Source of the DNA: Aeriscardovia aeriphila
Lineage (GTDB): Bacteria > Actinomycetota > Actinomycetes > Actinomycetales > Bifidobacteriaceae
DNA: 64,000 nt
Assembly (NCBI GenBank): GCA_949290445.1
Contig: CASERW010000002.1
Span: 57,243 to 121,242, forward strand
Direction of reading: 5' to 3'
Positions 49,099-58,060 of this stretch are shown here, one piece after another. The notes beneath the pieces were generated by a model. It was not told the DNA's origin. It searched no databases and saw only the letters and a program-made list of their open reading frames with translations. Made by a program: the position numbers and the translations under genes. The first letter of the stretch is position 1, and each line of letters opens with the position of its first letter.

Positions 49099-50967
49099 CT
49101 ACGCTCTTCTTTCCAGTTTGCTCGCTTTGAGAAGCTGATCGGCATGCTGCAGGGAAATCTCATCGGCGCTGCCGGAAAGCATGCGCGCGATTTCTTCCAA
49201 TCGTTGCTGGCCTTCCACGCGGGTGACAGTGGTTTGAGTGAGAGCTTCGGCTGCCTTATCCGTCTGGTTCTGCTGATCCGACTGACCCGGTTTGCTTGCA
49301 GTTTCGCGAGTGCCTTGAGCCTGCTGATCAGCCCATTGCGTGTTCTTGCTCACCACGAATTGAGCGTCTGCCCAGCTGGCTACTTGTGCCAAGTGAGTGA
49401 CGACGATGACCTGAGCGGTTTTCGCCAAGCTGGCAAGCCTCTTGCCCAGTTCCACAGCTGCGCTACCGCCGACACCTGCGTCCACCTCATCGAAGACGAA
49501 GGTGAGCTGCGGTTGACGGTTCGGGTCAGCTGGTAGCAGTTCGTCATCTTCTCCTGCGTATTGGCCGGGGTCTGTGCGCTGGGAAGTGGCGAAGGAAAGC
49601 TCAAGGGCGAGCATCAAACGGGACAGCTCACCGCCCGAGGCGGATTTCGCCAGTGGTCGCTCTGGAGCCGAGGGGAATGCGGAGAAGAGGAAGGTGATGT
49701 CATCCCAACCGGTGGAGTTGAGCTTGCCGCGTTCAGCAGTTTCGCTCACCTGAATATTCAGGTGTGCTCCGCTCATCGCGAGGCTTTCCAGCTCCTGGTT
49801 GACTTGGTCACTCAAGCGCTTAGCTGCGCCGCTTCGTGTTTCATGCAAACCGTGAGCGAGCTTTGAGACTCGTTGTGCCAACTTCTCGCATTCGGCGCTC
49901 ACCTGTGCGATACGTTCCGGAGAAGAATCAATGCTGTCGAGCTCTTCCTGAGCGTTCTTCTTCCAGGTGAGCACGTCATCGATTTCTGGTCCCCACCTGC
50001 GGGTGAGACCTGCCAGCTCGTGAATACGCGAGTTGATAAAATCAAGGTCAACGTCACTCCCCTCGCTGGTTTCCAAACCGTTAGCCAAAGTGGAGACGAT
50101 GTCACTAAGTTGGTCAGACACAGCGCTGAGCTGGTCTACCACCTCGTTCATTCCAGGAATCTCACTGATTTGCTCAATTGCAGACTGTGCTCGTGCCACT
50201 TGGTCGACTGCTGAGCAGGAACCCTCATCATTCGCATCCACGCAGGAAGGATCAATGCAGGATAGTGCGGTGACGAAAGCTGAGCGAATACGAGCTGAAT
50301 TTTCAATGCGCGTGCGCTGAGCTTTCAGCTCTTCATCCTCATGCGGTTGCGGATCAATCTTGTTGATCTGTTCGAGAGAATCGCGAAGGTAGTCTTCTCG
50401 TTGGCGAAGCTGAGCTTGGTCACTGGTCAACTGCTTCAGTGTTGCTTGAGCGTCCTGGTAATTCTTCCACACTTCACGGTAAGCGGCGAGCTCTTCACCT
50501 GCTTGGGCGTATTGGTCGAGGAATTCGCGCTGATGAGCGCTGCTGACCAAACGCTGTTGGTCTGCCTGGCCGTGAATGGTGATCAGTGAGTTAGCAAGGC
50601 TGGTCATCAGTGAGCGGGGCACGCTGTGGCCGTTGACGATAGCGCGAGAGCGACCGCCTTGCTCTTTACCTGCTACTTGGCGGGTGAGGAAAATCTGGTT
50701 ATCTTCACTTTCCGCACCTGCTTGGGCAGCATCCTCCAGGGCAGGGTGAGAATCATCAACGGTGAAAATACCTTGTGCCCACGCATGGGTTGCACCGGCA
50801 CTGACGCGCTCAGCATCGGCTTTCATTCCGCGAATCAAACCCAGAGCGGAGAGAAGCATGGATTTTCCTGCGCCAGTTTCACCGGTAATGGCGGTCATTC
50901 CCACCGCTGGGTTGATGAGAGCGTGGTGGATAGGGCCAAGGTCTCTAACTTCAAGTTCAGTGAGCAT
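49099..50967 (-). CDS. recN: DNA repair protein RecN
   Basis: 622 residues. Walker A GETGAGKSMLLSALGL near residue 30, a long central coiled coil (about 150-380), and the C-terminal ATPase lobe with SGGELSRLMLALELSF, VFDEVDAGVGGSAAVELGKRL and VVTHLAQVASWAD. RecN is an SMC-like protein that gathers broken DNA ends for recombination repair. It carries an insertion of about 55 residues near 530-580 rich in Gln, Thr and Lys (TQWADQQAQGTRETASKPG), unusual in the family. The start at 50967 overlaps the nadK end by 11 bases. Confidence 0.96.
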   Translation of the reverse strand: MLTELEVRDLGPIHHALINPAVGMTAITGETGAGKSMLLSALGLIRGMKADAERVSAGATHAWAQGIFTVDDSHPALEDAAQAGAESEDNQIFLTRQVAGKEQGGRSRAIVNGHSVPRSLMTSLANSLITIHGQADQQRLVSSAHQREFLDQYAQAGEELAAYREVWKNYQDAQATLKQLTSDQAQLRQREDYLRDSLEQINKIDPQPHEDEELKAQRTRIENSARIRSAFVTALSCIDPSCVDANDEGSCSAVDQVARAQSAIEQISEIPGMNEVVDQLSAVSDQLSDIVSTLANGLETSEGSDVDLDFINSRIHELAGLTRRWGPEIDDVLTWKKNAQEELDSIDSSPERIAQVSAECEKLAQRVSKLAHGLHETRSGAAKRLSDQVNQELESLAMSGAHLNIQVSETAERGKLNSTGWDDITFLFSAFPSAPERPLAKSASGGELSRLMLALELSFATSQRTDPGQYAGEDDELLPADPNRQPQLTFVFDEVDAGVGGSAAVELGKRLASLAKTAQVIVVTHLAQVASWADAQFVVSKNTQWADQQAQGTRETASKPGQSDQQNQTDKAAEALTQTTVTRVEGQQRLEEIARMLSGSADEISLQHADQLLKASKLERRA

Positions 50968-51919
50968 CGTTCACCTCAGAATGTGATGTGGCATTCTGGC
51001 CAGCGTCGGCCGCTAATGCCCAGGGGCGAGAGAACTCGGACGGATGGTTTTTCTGTCGCCATCCCGAAACAGGAAGGTCGAACTTCGTGACCAACCTTTG
51101 CGCGAAAGGAACTTCGGAGAGGTGAGCGAGGTTGAGAACATCCTTGCACACGCTCACATCAACATATGAGCCGCGAGGCAGAAGCGTGGAACGCCTACCA
51201 TCGCAGGTAATCCAGCCTTCAGAAATGGAGTTGGGAAGAACTCCAACGCGGAAGGAGGAAGTGTCGCCAATAACGAATGGCCTGTTGAACAGCGCATGCG
51301 CTGCTAAAGGTGCCATTTCCAAACAACGCAAGGTTGGCCAAATGAGAGGGCCACCTGCGGAGAAAGCATAGGCAGTAGAGCCGGTTGGTGTGGAAATCAC
51401 CACACCGTCCGATGCGAAGGAGGACACTTCGGTTTCATCAACTTCAATGCCTAATTCCACCATCTTTCCCCTATCGGATTTTTCGATGGTGACTTCGTTG
51501 AGCGCCCAATCATGCAAAGGCTCGTCAACACCAGGAAGGTAGGCTTTGACGTCCGCGAGAATTCGCTTTTCTACCTGGTAGTTGCGGTCGATGACGCGCT
51601 GAATTGCTTCGCGAATTTGGAACTCTTCAAACTCGGCGAGGAAGCCGACATGACCCATATTCACGCCAAGGATTGGCACAGGAGTTCCTTTGGCAAGCTC
51701 TGCGGTGCCCAAAATAGTTCCGTCGCCGCCCAGCACGAGGACGAGTTCGACGGTAGGGTCCAGCAAGGGCTTCTTCCATTGACCGAAACGCTTGGATTGG
51801 AGAGTGTCGATCAGTTCGACGGTAATGCCTGCGGATTCCAGCATGCGCATGACCACGGAAACGACCGCGCTCTTCCCAATATCTGGTCGCGTCACCAGAA
51901 GCACTTTGCGCTTGCTCAT
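50957..51919 (-). CDS. nadK: NAD kinase
   Basis: 320 residues. LVLVLGGDGTILGTAEL holds the GGDG motif, followed by NMGHVGFLAEFE (NxGxxGFL), SDGVVISTPTGSTAYAFSAGGP and HALFNRPFVIG. It phosphorylates NAD to NADP. It lies between tlyA and recN, the standard actinobacterial order tlyA-nadK-recN. Its stop overlaps the recN start. Confidence 0.97.
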   Translation of the reverse strand: MSKRKVLLVTRPDIGKSAVVSVVMRMLESAGITVELIDTLQSKRFGQWKKPLLDPTVELVLVLGGDGTILGTAELAKGTPVPILGVNMGHVGFLAEFEEFQIREAIQRVIDRNYQVEKRILADVKAYLPGVDEPLHDWALNEVTIEKSDRGKMVELGIEVDETEVSSFASDGVVISTPTGSTAYAFSAGGPLIWPTLRCLEMAPLAAHALFNRPFVIGDTSSFRVGVLPNSISEGWITCDGRRSTLLPRGSYVDVSVCKDVLNLAHLSEVPFAQRLVTKFDLPVSGWRQKNHPSEFSRPWALAADAGQNATSHSEVNDAH

Positions 51920-52062
51920 CGCACCCTCCTTGCACTCTATTCGAAAATTCGTTCGAATGTAGTTTCCATCTTAGAGGAAGGTCTGCCGAGTTAACAACCA
52001 ATTTTTCAGACTGTGGAAAACTCCCCTCCTCTTTCGACACGCCTGAAAAAACAAGGGTTTAA

Positions 52063-52088
52063 TGAGATTATCAGCGCTGATAATCTCA
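52063..52088. repeat. Perfect 26-bp palindrome built from two motif copies
   Basis: TGAGATTATCAGC and its exact reverse complement join without a spacer. Cores are at 52066-52073 and 52078-52085. It lies 29 bases past the tlyA stop and 144 bases before nadK. No T-run follows on the minus strand, so it is not a classic terminator. Confidence 0.95.
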
Positions 52089-52116
52089 AGAAATACTGAG
52101 CAAGCTTGCGCGTTTT

Positions 52117-52929
52117 TCAGCTCAACTGCGGTGCGCGCAACCACAACAAGTACTCAGTGTTGCCATGCTCTCCCTTAATCGGCGAGGTTATGCAGCCACA
52201 GACCGTGAAACCGTTAGCGCGAGCGCAGTCGCACACCTTATTGCGCGCTTTTTCGCTCATAGCAGGATCGCTCACAATGCCGTTCTTCCCCAGATGATTC
52301 TTGCCCACTTCAAACTGCGGCTTGATGAGCAAAACAATCTCCACAGGCACATCCTCACGAGGGGTCAGGCGGGAGGGCTGTGAAGCTTCGGCGTGGGCCT
52401 CGCGCAGTGATAATCCTAAAAGTTTTGCGATCACCGGGATAACGTAGGTCAGCGAAATAAACGCAACGTCAGAAACGATGTAAGTAGGCCGAGCAGGAAG
52501 GTCGGAAAGCTCAGCTTCACGAATGTTCAGGCCTTCAATATTCACCACGCGCGGGTCAGAGGCGATTGAAGGAGCGAGCTGACCGTGACCAACATCCAAA
52601 GCCGCCACTCGAGAAGCGCCATTTTCCAACAAAACTTGGGTAAATCCGCCTGTGGAAGCGCCAACATCGAGGCATTCGCGACCCTGAGGGCTTGCCAAAC
52701 CCTGAGGCTGGAAGGCCTCAAGAGCGCCGAGAAGCTTGTACGCGCCGCGAGAAACGTAGTGAGGAGCGTCACCCGAAACCGTGATGTCCTCACTGCCGTT
52801 GACTTTGGTGCTCGCCTTGGTGATAATCTCGCCATCGACGCGCACAAAACCTTGTTCAATGAGCCTTTGCGCGCGGGTGCGAGAGGTGGCGAGCTCGCGG
52901 TTGACGAGCTCAACATCAAGGCGAAGCAT
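52117..52929 (-). CDS. tlyA: TlyA family rRNA 2'-O-methyltransferase
   Basis: 270 residues. The N-terminal S4 RNA-binding domain reads RLDVELVNRELATSRTRAQRLIEQGFVRVDG; the FtsJ-like methyltransferase domain has ECLDVGASTGGFTQVLLENGA (SAM-binding), VAALDVGHGQL and IKPQFEVG. TlyA methylates 16S and 23S rRNA in actinobacteria and affects capreomycin susceptibility. Motif copies occur at 52408-52415 and 52821-52828. Gene order with nadK and recN is conserved. Confidence 0.95.
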   Translation of the reverse strand: MLRLDVELVNRELATSRTRAQRLIEQGFVRVDGEIITKASTKVNGSEDITVSGDAPHYVSRGAYKLLGALEAFQPQGLASPQGRECLDVGASTGGFTQVLLENGASRVAALDVGHGQLAPSIASDPRVVNIEGLNIREAELSDLPARPTYIVSDVAFISLTYVIPVIAKLLGLSLREAHAEASQPSRLTPREDVPVEIVLLIKPQFEVGKNHLGKNGIVSDPAMSEKARNKVCDCARANGFTVCGCITSPIKGEHGNTEYLLWLRAPQLS

Positions 52930-52975
52930 AGGAATCCCTTCTTTCAGCGCTGTGCTGCGAGGACGTGAGATGTTT

Positions 52976-53236
52976 TCACAATTGGGCTTGGGCTGGTAGC
53001 TCGGCGCTCATCGCGCGGTCAACATCCTGGCGAAGCTCAGAAAGCAAGCCAGTGAGCGCGTGAATTGCCTCAGCATCACTCATCTGCTCACTCAGAGGCG
53101 CGGGCAACTGCGTGTGCTCGTGAGGAAGGTTAGGCTCAGCGCCCGGTTCCAACGAACCCGTCAAACTCGTCAAGTCCGCAGAATTCACTGAACCCGCCAA
53201 GCCCACCGAACCGCTCGCACCATTCACATTTTCCAT
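52976..53236 (-). CDS. Small protein of unknown function next to tlyA
   Basis: 86 residues from an ATG at 53236 (upstream ATGs at 53242 and 53257 are alternatives). The N-terminal half is Gly/Ser/Leu-rich with a loose GSVGLAGSVNSADLTSLTGSL repetition; the C-terminal part forms a helix (MSDAEAIHALTGLLSELRQDVDRAM). A short ORF also lies between the HAD phosphatase and tlyA genes in Mycobacterium, so position rather than sequence supports it. Function unknown. Confidence 0.6.
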   Translation of the reverse strand: MENVNGASGSVGLAGSVNSADLTSLTGSLEPGAEPNLPHEHTQLPAPLSEQMSDAEAIHALTGLLSELRQDVDRAMSAELPAQAQL

Positions 53237-53269
53237 AGTCATTACCCCGCGCATCACAGCGTCATAGCA

Positions 53270-54337
53270 TCACAGCTCAAACTCAGGCAGACTCAGCTGC
53301 GAGAGGTCTTCCTGCTCATCAGCCAAATACCAAGCCAACTGGCACACGCATCGCAGCTGATCAACCGAGCGGGCATCAAAGTTCTCAACCCTGATCTCCT
53401 GCTGCTCGGCGTCATACACGGCGCACGACTGCGAAGTTCGCGAGTAAAGCAGATGCTCCTGCTCCCCTTCCCCGTGTGCAACAACAGGCGCTTGATGAAC
53501 CTCGCCCAAACCGCGCAAGTCCTGGGAAATGAAGGTGGGGCGAAGAAGAGGCTCGGCGAAAATGAGCTGCTCGGCGTGCGTCACACCGGTCAGCACGCAC
53601 AGGGAGTCGTAGCCGCCGCGGTTTGCTGCTTCAATATCAGTGTCGAGGCGGTCTCCCACTGGCAGGCACTGCTCGATAGGAACGAGCGGCGCGTTGCCGG
53701 CGTAGATTTCGCGTTCGACGTCGTACATGGCCGATTCCGGCTTACCGGAGATGGCGAGAGGCTTCTGGCCGGTCGCGTTGCCGACTGCTTGGACGAAGGA
53801 GCCGATTCCTGGAGTCACGCCTTTTTCGCGCGGCAGCGTCAGGTCGAGGTTGGTTGCGTAGAATTGCGCTCCTTGTTCGACGGCGAAGCACATTTGCGCG
53901 AGTTCTTGCCAGGAAATATGTGGGAACCAGCCCATGATTGCCGCTTCTGGCTTCTCGTCAGCATTGTCGACGACCTGGAAGCCCTGGCTGGCGATTTCTG
54001 TTTTGAGGTGTTCGCCTCCGACCACCAGTACTTTTGCACCGGGGCTCACGCGGTGGGCGAGCATGCGGGAGGCGACGATCGCCGAGGTGATAATCTGCTC
54101 GGGTTTGCATTCCACGCCGAAACTGGCGACTTGGTCGGCGACAGTTTGTGGGAAGCGCGAGGGGTTGTTGGTCGTGTAGGTGACAAGCATACCCTCCTGA
54201 GCGGCGGCGGTGAGCGCCTGGGCGGCATTTTCCACTGGCTCAGGCCCGCGGTACACAACGCCATCCAGATCGAAAAGGCCTAGTTTGTACTGTTTTTGCA
54301 GGGTTGTGCTGCTCGACTTGAGTTGTACGCTCGTCAT
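53270..54337 (-). CDS. HAD superfamily IIA phosphatase (glycerol-3-phosphate phosphatase-like)
   Basis: 355 residues. Motif I FDLDGVVYRG, motif II VTYTTNNPSRFP, C2-type cap, motif III ISGKPESAMY and motif IV PVGDRLDTDIEAANRGG. Residues about 260-355 are an extra C-terminal domain with no recognised family (EHLLYSRTSQSCAVYDAEQQ...). The gene at the same position in Mycobacterium tuberculosis encodes a glycerol-3-phosphate phosphatase, so that function is plausible. A motif copy is inside at 54089-54098. Confidence 0.88.
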   Translation of the reverse strand: MTSVQLKSSSTTLQKQYKLGLFDLDGVVYRGPEPVENAAQALTAAAQEGMLVTYTTNNPSRFPQTVADQVASFGVECKPEQIITSAIVASRMLAHRVSPGAKVLVVGGEHLKTEIASQGFQVVDNADEKPEAAIMGWFPHISWQELAQMCFAVEQGAQFYATNLDLTLPREKGVTPGIGSFVQAVGNATGQKPLAISGKPESAMYDVEREIYAGNAPLVPIEQCLPVGDRLDTDIEAANRGGYDSLCVLTGVTHAEQLIFAEPLLRPTFISQDLRGLGEVHQAPVVAHGEGEQEHLLYSRTSQSCAVYDAEQQEIRVENFDARSVDQLRCVCQLAWYLADEQEDLSQLSLPEFEL

Positions 54338-54360
54338 TTCCTTGCCTCTCCTCGTCGCTC

Positions 54361-54371
54361 AAGATTATCAG
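54361..54371. repeat. Motif copy upstream of the HAD phosphatase gene
   Basis: AAGATTATCAG preceded by CTC, 24 bases upstream of the HAD gene start and downstream of the TPR gene. Confidence 0.8.
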
Positions 54372-54414
54372 TCCGCTTCATCAGGTCTGATTCTTCACGG
54401 TGCTGAATATGCGA

Positions 54415-54444
54415 TGAGCCAGAGAGTTTCCGCTCTCTGGCTCA
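54415..54444 (-). terminator. Terminator-like hairpin after the RGG-TPR gene
   Basis: TGAGCCAGAGAG (54415-54426) and CTCTCTGGCTCA (54433-54444) pair perfectly over 12 bases around TTTCCG, about 20 bases past the stop at 54466. It lacks a T-run. Confidence 0.7.
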
Positions 54445-54465
54445 CCACAGGGTTACGCTGGCGTA

Positions 54466-56403
54466 TTACTCAGCGGATTCAGTGTCGTTGGAATCGTCAG
54501 AGTCGGATACCTCCTCCTCAGATTCGTCTTCGTCAGACGCGGCGTCATCCTCATCAGAGTTATCAGCTTCGTCAGACTCGTCGTCGGCGTCGGTGTCGTC
54601 ACGAGCTTCGCCGCCATCAGCTTCGTCGTCATCATCGTCTTCGGTGTCATCCTCGTCGAAGCGATGCTGCCATGCTTCTTCGCGCTCCTGACGAGCTGCC
54701 TCATCTTCTTCTGCGGCAAGCTGGTCGAAGGTGAAGCCCAAGTTCACGAGGTTGGTGTCGTCATCTTCACTGAGGTTTTGAATATCAGTGTCGATGAGGT
54801 TTTCCTGTGCTTCGAGGTCTTCCTGGTCTGGCTCGGCGAACTGATCCTCCAAAGCTGCGACTTGGTCGTCGAGAGCTTCCGATTCTTCCACTTGACCAGC
54901 GAGGTCGAGGAAGTTCTGCTCTGCTTGTAGTGCGCGCATGCGGTACTCGCCGGGAAGGTTCTTCACACGCTTCAGCGTACGAACGATCTTCAACGCCTGA
55001 TCAAAGTTGTCCTTGTCGGCGTAAGCGCCAGCGAAAACGAGCATGAGCTCGAACTTTGGCTCACCCTTCAAGTGAGAAGCTTCATCGGAGAGTGCCACTT
55101 CGATGGCCTTATCAGGGTTACCCAAACCACGCTCGCAGTCAGCGATGAAGGGCAGATAGTCGAGCTCACCATTCATACGCATTGCGGTGCGCAGTTCGCG
55201 CTCTGCCAGAGCGTACTCGCCCTGACGGTAGGCGATGAAACCGAGGGTTTCACGGGCGATATCAACGCGAGATGCCTGCTTGGCAACCCAGCGAGCATGC
55301 TCGAGTGCTGCTGCAGGGTCGGTTTGCTCCAAAGTGTAAGCGGCGAGAATGTGCAGACCGATGTTCTCTGCATGCTCCTTGCTCAAACCGCGCAAGCGCT
55401 GCTTGTCGTCTGGGGAGAGCATGGACCATTCCATACCGCGTGGCATCTTTGGCTCACCTGGGCGGCGAGCAGTGTATGGGTTCTGCGATGGATAGGAAAT
55501 AGTGCCATCAGCGTTGCGGCGAGGACCGTTGGAGAAGGAACGGTTATCGTCATCGCGGCGAACGATAGGACGGCCGGTTCCTTGACGGTTGCGGTCACCG
55601 TGGAAGCGCTCGTTGAGCTGGTCGGTGCTGAAGCCGGAGCGGTGCTGCGCATTGCGATCACCACGGTCGTCACGACGGTCGAAGTTGCGGCCAGAGCGCT
55701 CACCATCACGGTTGAAACGACGATCATCGCGGTCACCAAAGCGACGGCCACCACGCTCACCACGATCATCACGACGGAAGCCACCACGGTCATCACGACG
55801 GCCACCGAAGTTGCGACCAGAGCGCTCACCATCACGGTTGAAACGACGATCATCGCGGTCACCAAAGCGACGGCCACCACGATCATCACGACGGAAGCCA
55901 CCACGATCGTCACGGTTTACGCGGCCTTCACCAGCGAAACGAGAGCGACGCTCATCGTTCTCACGGGCGAAATGACGAGAGGTGTTGCGCTCGCCACCGT
56001 AGGCGAATGGGTTATCAGACTTTTCTGCACGGCCGTGGCCAGAGAAGCCACCACCGAAACCGCGGCCGGAACGGCCATTACGCTCGCCAGAACGGTTGAA
56101 ACGACGGTCGTCATGCTCACCAAAACGACGGCCACCACGGTCATCACGACGGTCGAAGGAACGACCAGAGCGCTCCGAACGGTCAGAATGCTCGAAACGG
56201 TCAGAACGGCCACCAAAGCCGCGGCCACCACCGCGATGCTCGTTACGCTCACCAAAACGACGGCCACCAAAGCCGCGGTCGGAACGCTCACCGCCGCGAT
56301 CACCGCCGCGATCCGAGCGGCCACCAAAGCCGCGGCCACCACTACGATGCTCGTTCGAGCGAGAGGAACGAGAATCAGAATTATGCGAATAGTTATCGCT
56401 CAC
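54466..56403 (-). CDS. RGG-repeat / TPR / acidic-tail protein
   Basis: 645 residues in three parts. Residues about 1-300 are a disordered Arg/Gly/Asp/Phe-rich region with [15 protein letters not shown] and [20 protein letters not shown] repeats, the composition of RNA-binding RGG boxes. Residues about 330-500 form TPR-like helices ([60 protein letters not shown]). The last 120 residues are almost all Asp, Glu and Ser. The central part corresponds to the TPR protein beside tyrS in other actinobacteria; the two flanks are unusual. Its start overlaps the tyrS stop by four bases. Function unknown; RNA binding is inferred. Confidence 0.85.
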   Translation of the reverse strand: MSDNYSHNSDSRSSRSNEHRSGGRGFGGRSDRGGDRGGERSDRGFGGRRFGERNEHRGGGRGFGGRSDRFEHSDRSERSGRSFDRRDDRGGRRFGEHDDRRFNRSGERNGRSGRGFGGGFSGHGRAEKSDNPFAYGGERNTSRHFARENDERRSRFAGEGRVNRDDRGGFRRDDRGGRRFGDRDDRRFNRDGERSGRNFGGRRDDRGGFRRDDRGERGGRRFGDRDDRRFNRDGERSGRNFDRRDDRGDRNAQHRSGFSTDQLNERFHGDRNRQGTGRPIVRRDDDNRSFSNGPRRNADGTISYPSQNPYTARRPGEPKMPRGMEWSMLSPDDKQRLRGLSKEHAENIGLHILAAYTLEQTDPAAALEHARWVAKQASRVDIARETLGFIAYRQGEYALAERELRTAMRMNGELDYLPFIADCERGLGNPDKAIEVALSDEASHLKGEPKFELMLVFAGAYADKDNFDQALKIVRTLKRVKNLPGEYRMRALQAEQNFLDLAGQVEESEALDDQVAALEDQFAEPDQEDLEAQENLIDTDIQNLSEDDDTNLVNLGFTFDQLAAEEDEAARQEREEAWQHRFDEDDTEDDDDDEADGGEARDDTDADDESDEADNSDEDDAASDEDESEEEVSDSDDSNDTESAE

Positions 56404-57725
56404 TTGTTAGCCTCCAGAGCTGCAAGGGACTTCTTACCGCGACGCAGCAAAACAAAACGTCCGGCCAAAAAATCAGACTGATTGAGAACCTGGTTTGGGT
56501 CCTCAACACGGTTGTTATTCACATACAAGCCACCCTGACGAATGGCCTTCATCGCCTGCGAGATCGATGGGAACAAACCTCCATCAACTGCAGCGCGCAT
56601 CACTTCTTCGCCCTCTTCAGCCGAGGCCCATGCCTTCGTACCATCAGCATTGTCAACATTCTTCAAGCCTTCGAGAGCAGCTTCGAGAGTCTGCTCATCC
56701 AGCTTGGCAAGCTCACCACGGCCGAAAAGCGCCTGGCTGGCTTCAATAGCCTGCTGTGCTGCCTCTTCACCGTGAATGAAGCTCGTGACTTCATAGGCGA
56801 GAACTTTCTGTGCTTCACGTGCACCAGGGTCCTGCTGCTGAGCTTGAGCGAGCTGCTCGATACGCTCCTTAGGCAGGAAGGTGAACACCTTGAGAAGCTT
56901 GATTGCCTCAGAATCTGGCTGGTTGTACCAGAACTGGTAGAACTTGTATGGGCTCAACATGGAGCCGTCCAGCCACATGGCGTTGCCTTCTGACTTGCCA
57001 AACTTCTTACCCTGAGAATCAGTGATAATCGGGCTGGTCATGACGTTGACGTCGACGCCGTGAACGTGGTGGATGAGGTCCAGGCCAGAAACGAGGTTAC
57101 CCCACTGGTCGTTACCGCCAGTTTGCAGGGTGACATTCTTCGTCTCGTAGAGGTGGAGGAAGTCGTTGCCCTGAAGAACCTGGTAGCTAAACTCGGCGAA
57201 GGAAATGCCGTCCTCCGAGTTCAAACGCCTAGCAATAATATCCTTGTTGAGCATGGTTCCCACGCGGAAGTTCTTACCCACATCGCGCAGGAAGTCAATG
57301 GCGGAGTACTTGCTCGTCCAGTCGTAATTGGACACGTACTGGGCAGCATTCTCGCCATCAGAACGCAAGAAACGGGAGATCTGATTGCGCAACTTTTCCG
57401 TCCACTGAGCAACCGTCTCAGCAGGGTTCAAGGTGCGCTCGCCGGATTGGCGTGGGTCTCCGATCAAACCTGTTGCGCCGCCGACCAGAACAATAGGATG
57501 GTGACCAGCTTCCTGCAGGTGACGCATCACGAGCAGGGACACAAGATTACCAATGTGAATGGAAGGAGCGGTAGGGTCGAAACCGCAATAGAAGGTGATC
57601 GGGCCTTCGGACAGAGCCTTGCTCAAACGCTCGCGATCAGTAGACTGCGCGATCAAACCGCGCCATTCCAGTTCTTCTAGTACGGAAGAGAACCCTGCTT
57701 CCTTGTAATTGGTAACCTTTGCCAT
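56400..57725 (-). CDS. tyrS: Tyrosyl-tRNA synthetase
   Basis: 441 residues. Class I signatures: [17 protein letters not shown] (HIGH as HIGN) near residue 50 and KFGKSEGN (KMSKS as KFGKS) near 240. The C-terminal S4 domain reads [27 protein letters not shown]. It charges tRNA-Tyr. No T-box leader is visible upstream. A motif copy lies at 57023-57030, a variant at about 57546. Confidence 0.98.
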   Translation of the reverse strand: MAKVTNYKEAGFSSVLEELEWRGLIAQSTDRERLSKALSEGPITFYCGFDPTAPSIHIGNLVSLLVMRHLQEAGHHPIVLVGGATGLIGDPRQSGERTLNPAETVAQWTEKLRNQISRFLRSDGENAAQYVSNYDWTSKYSAIDFLRDVGKNFRVGTMLNKDIIARRLNSEDGISFAEFSYQVLQGNDFLHLYETKNVTLQTGGNDQWGNLVSGLDLIHHVHGVDVNVMTSPIITDSQGKKFGKSEGNAMWLDGSMLSPYKFYQFWYNQPDSEAIKLLKVFTFLPKERIEQLAQAQQQDPGAREAQKVLAYEVTSFIHGEEAAQQAIEASQALFGRGELAKLDEQTLEAALEGLKNVDNADGTKAWASAEEGEEVMRAAVDGGLFPSISQAMKAIRQGGLYVNNNRVEDPNQVLNQSDFLAGRFVLLRRGKKSLAALEANK

Positions 57726-57867
57726 TTTCCTTTTGCCCTTCGGCCTCTCGGCGTATGAGTTTACGAGTTCTCATTCTCTCAGTACAGCCCGACAGCACAC
57801 GCCACTTTTTCAGCTCAGCAAATCCGCAGAAAATAGCCAATTCTTTGCCACAGCGCTCCCCATTTTT

Positions 57868-57955
57868 GAGATTATCACCGCGTGATAATCTTGCGCGCGC
57901 CCCTGCCAAGAGAGCCCGACCTCTCCCCTCGCCCGTTATCAGCTTTTCTGATAAC
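57868..57955. repeat. Two hairpins between divergent tyrS and metQ
   Basis: GATTATCAC (57870-57878) and GTGATAATC (57882-57890) form a motif pair around CGC. Further on, GTTATCAG and CTGATAAC pair around CTTTT (57935-57955). Because both neighbouring genes point away, neither hairpin can be a terminator for them. Confidence 0.8.
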
Positions 57956-58060
57956 TCGTGTATTTCGTTTTAGGCAAAAGGGTCAGAACCCCGTACACTA
58001 GTTCTTCGTTTGTATTCGAGCAGAATTGAACACCATAGTCGTTTTACTAGTTGAGGAAGT

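Noticed and set aside
55072..56481. A 469-codon Thr/Ala-rich plus-strand frame
   Set aside because: Antisense of the RGG repeats; the low-complexity product is a by-product of repeated Arg/Gly/Asp codons.
57725..58060. A T-box leader before tyrS or a SAM riboswitch before metQ
   Set aside because: No specifier hairpin, T-box bulge sequence or riboswitch core could be recognised; only short hairpins are present.
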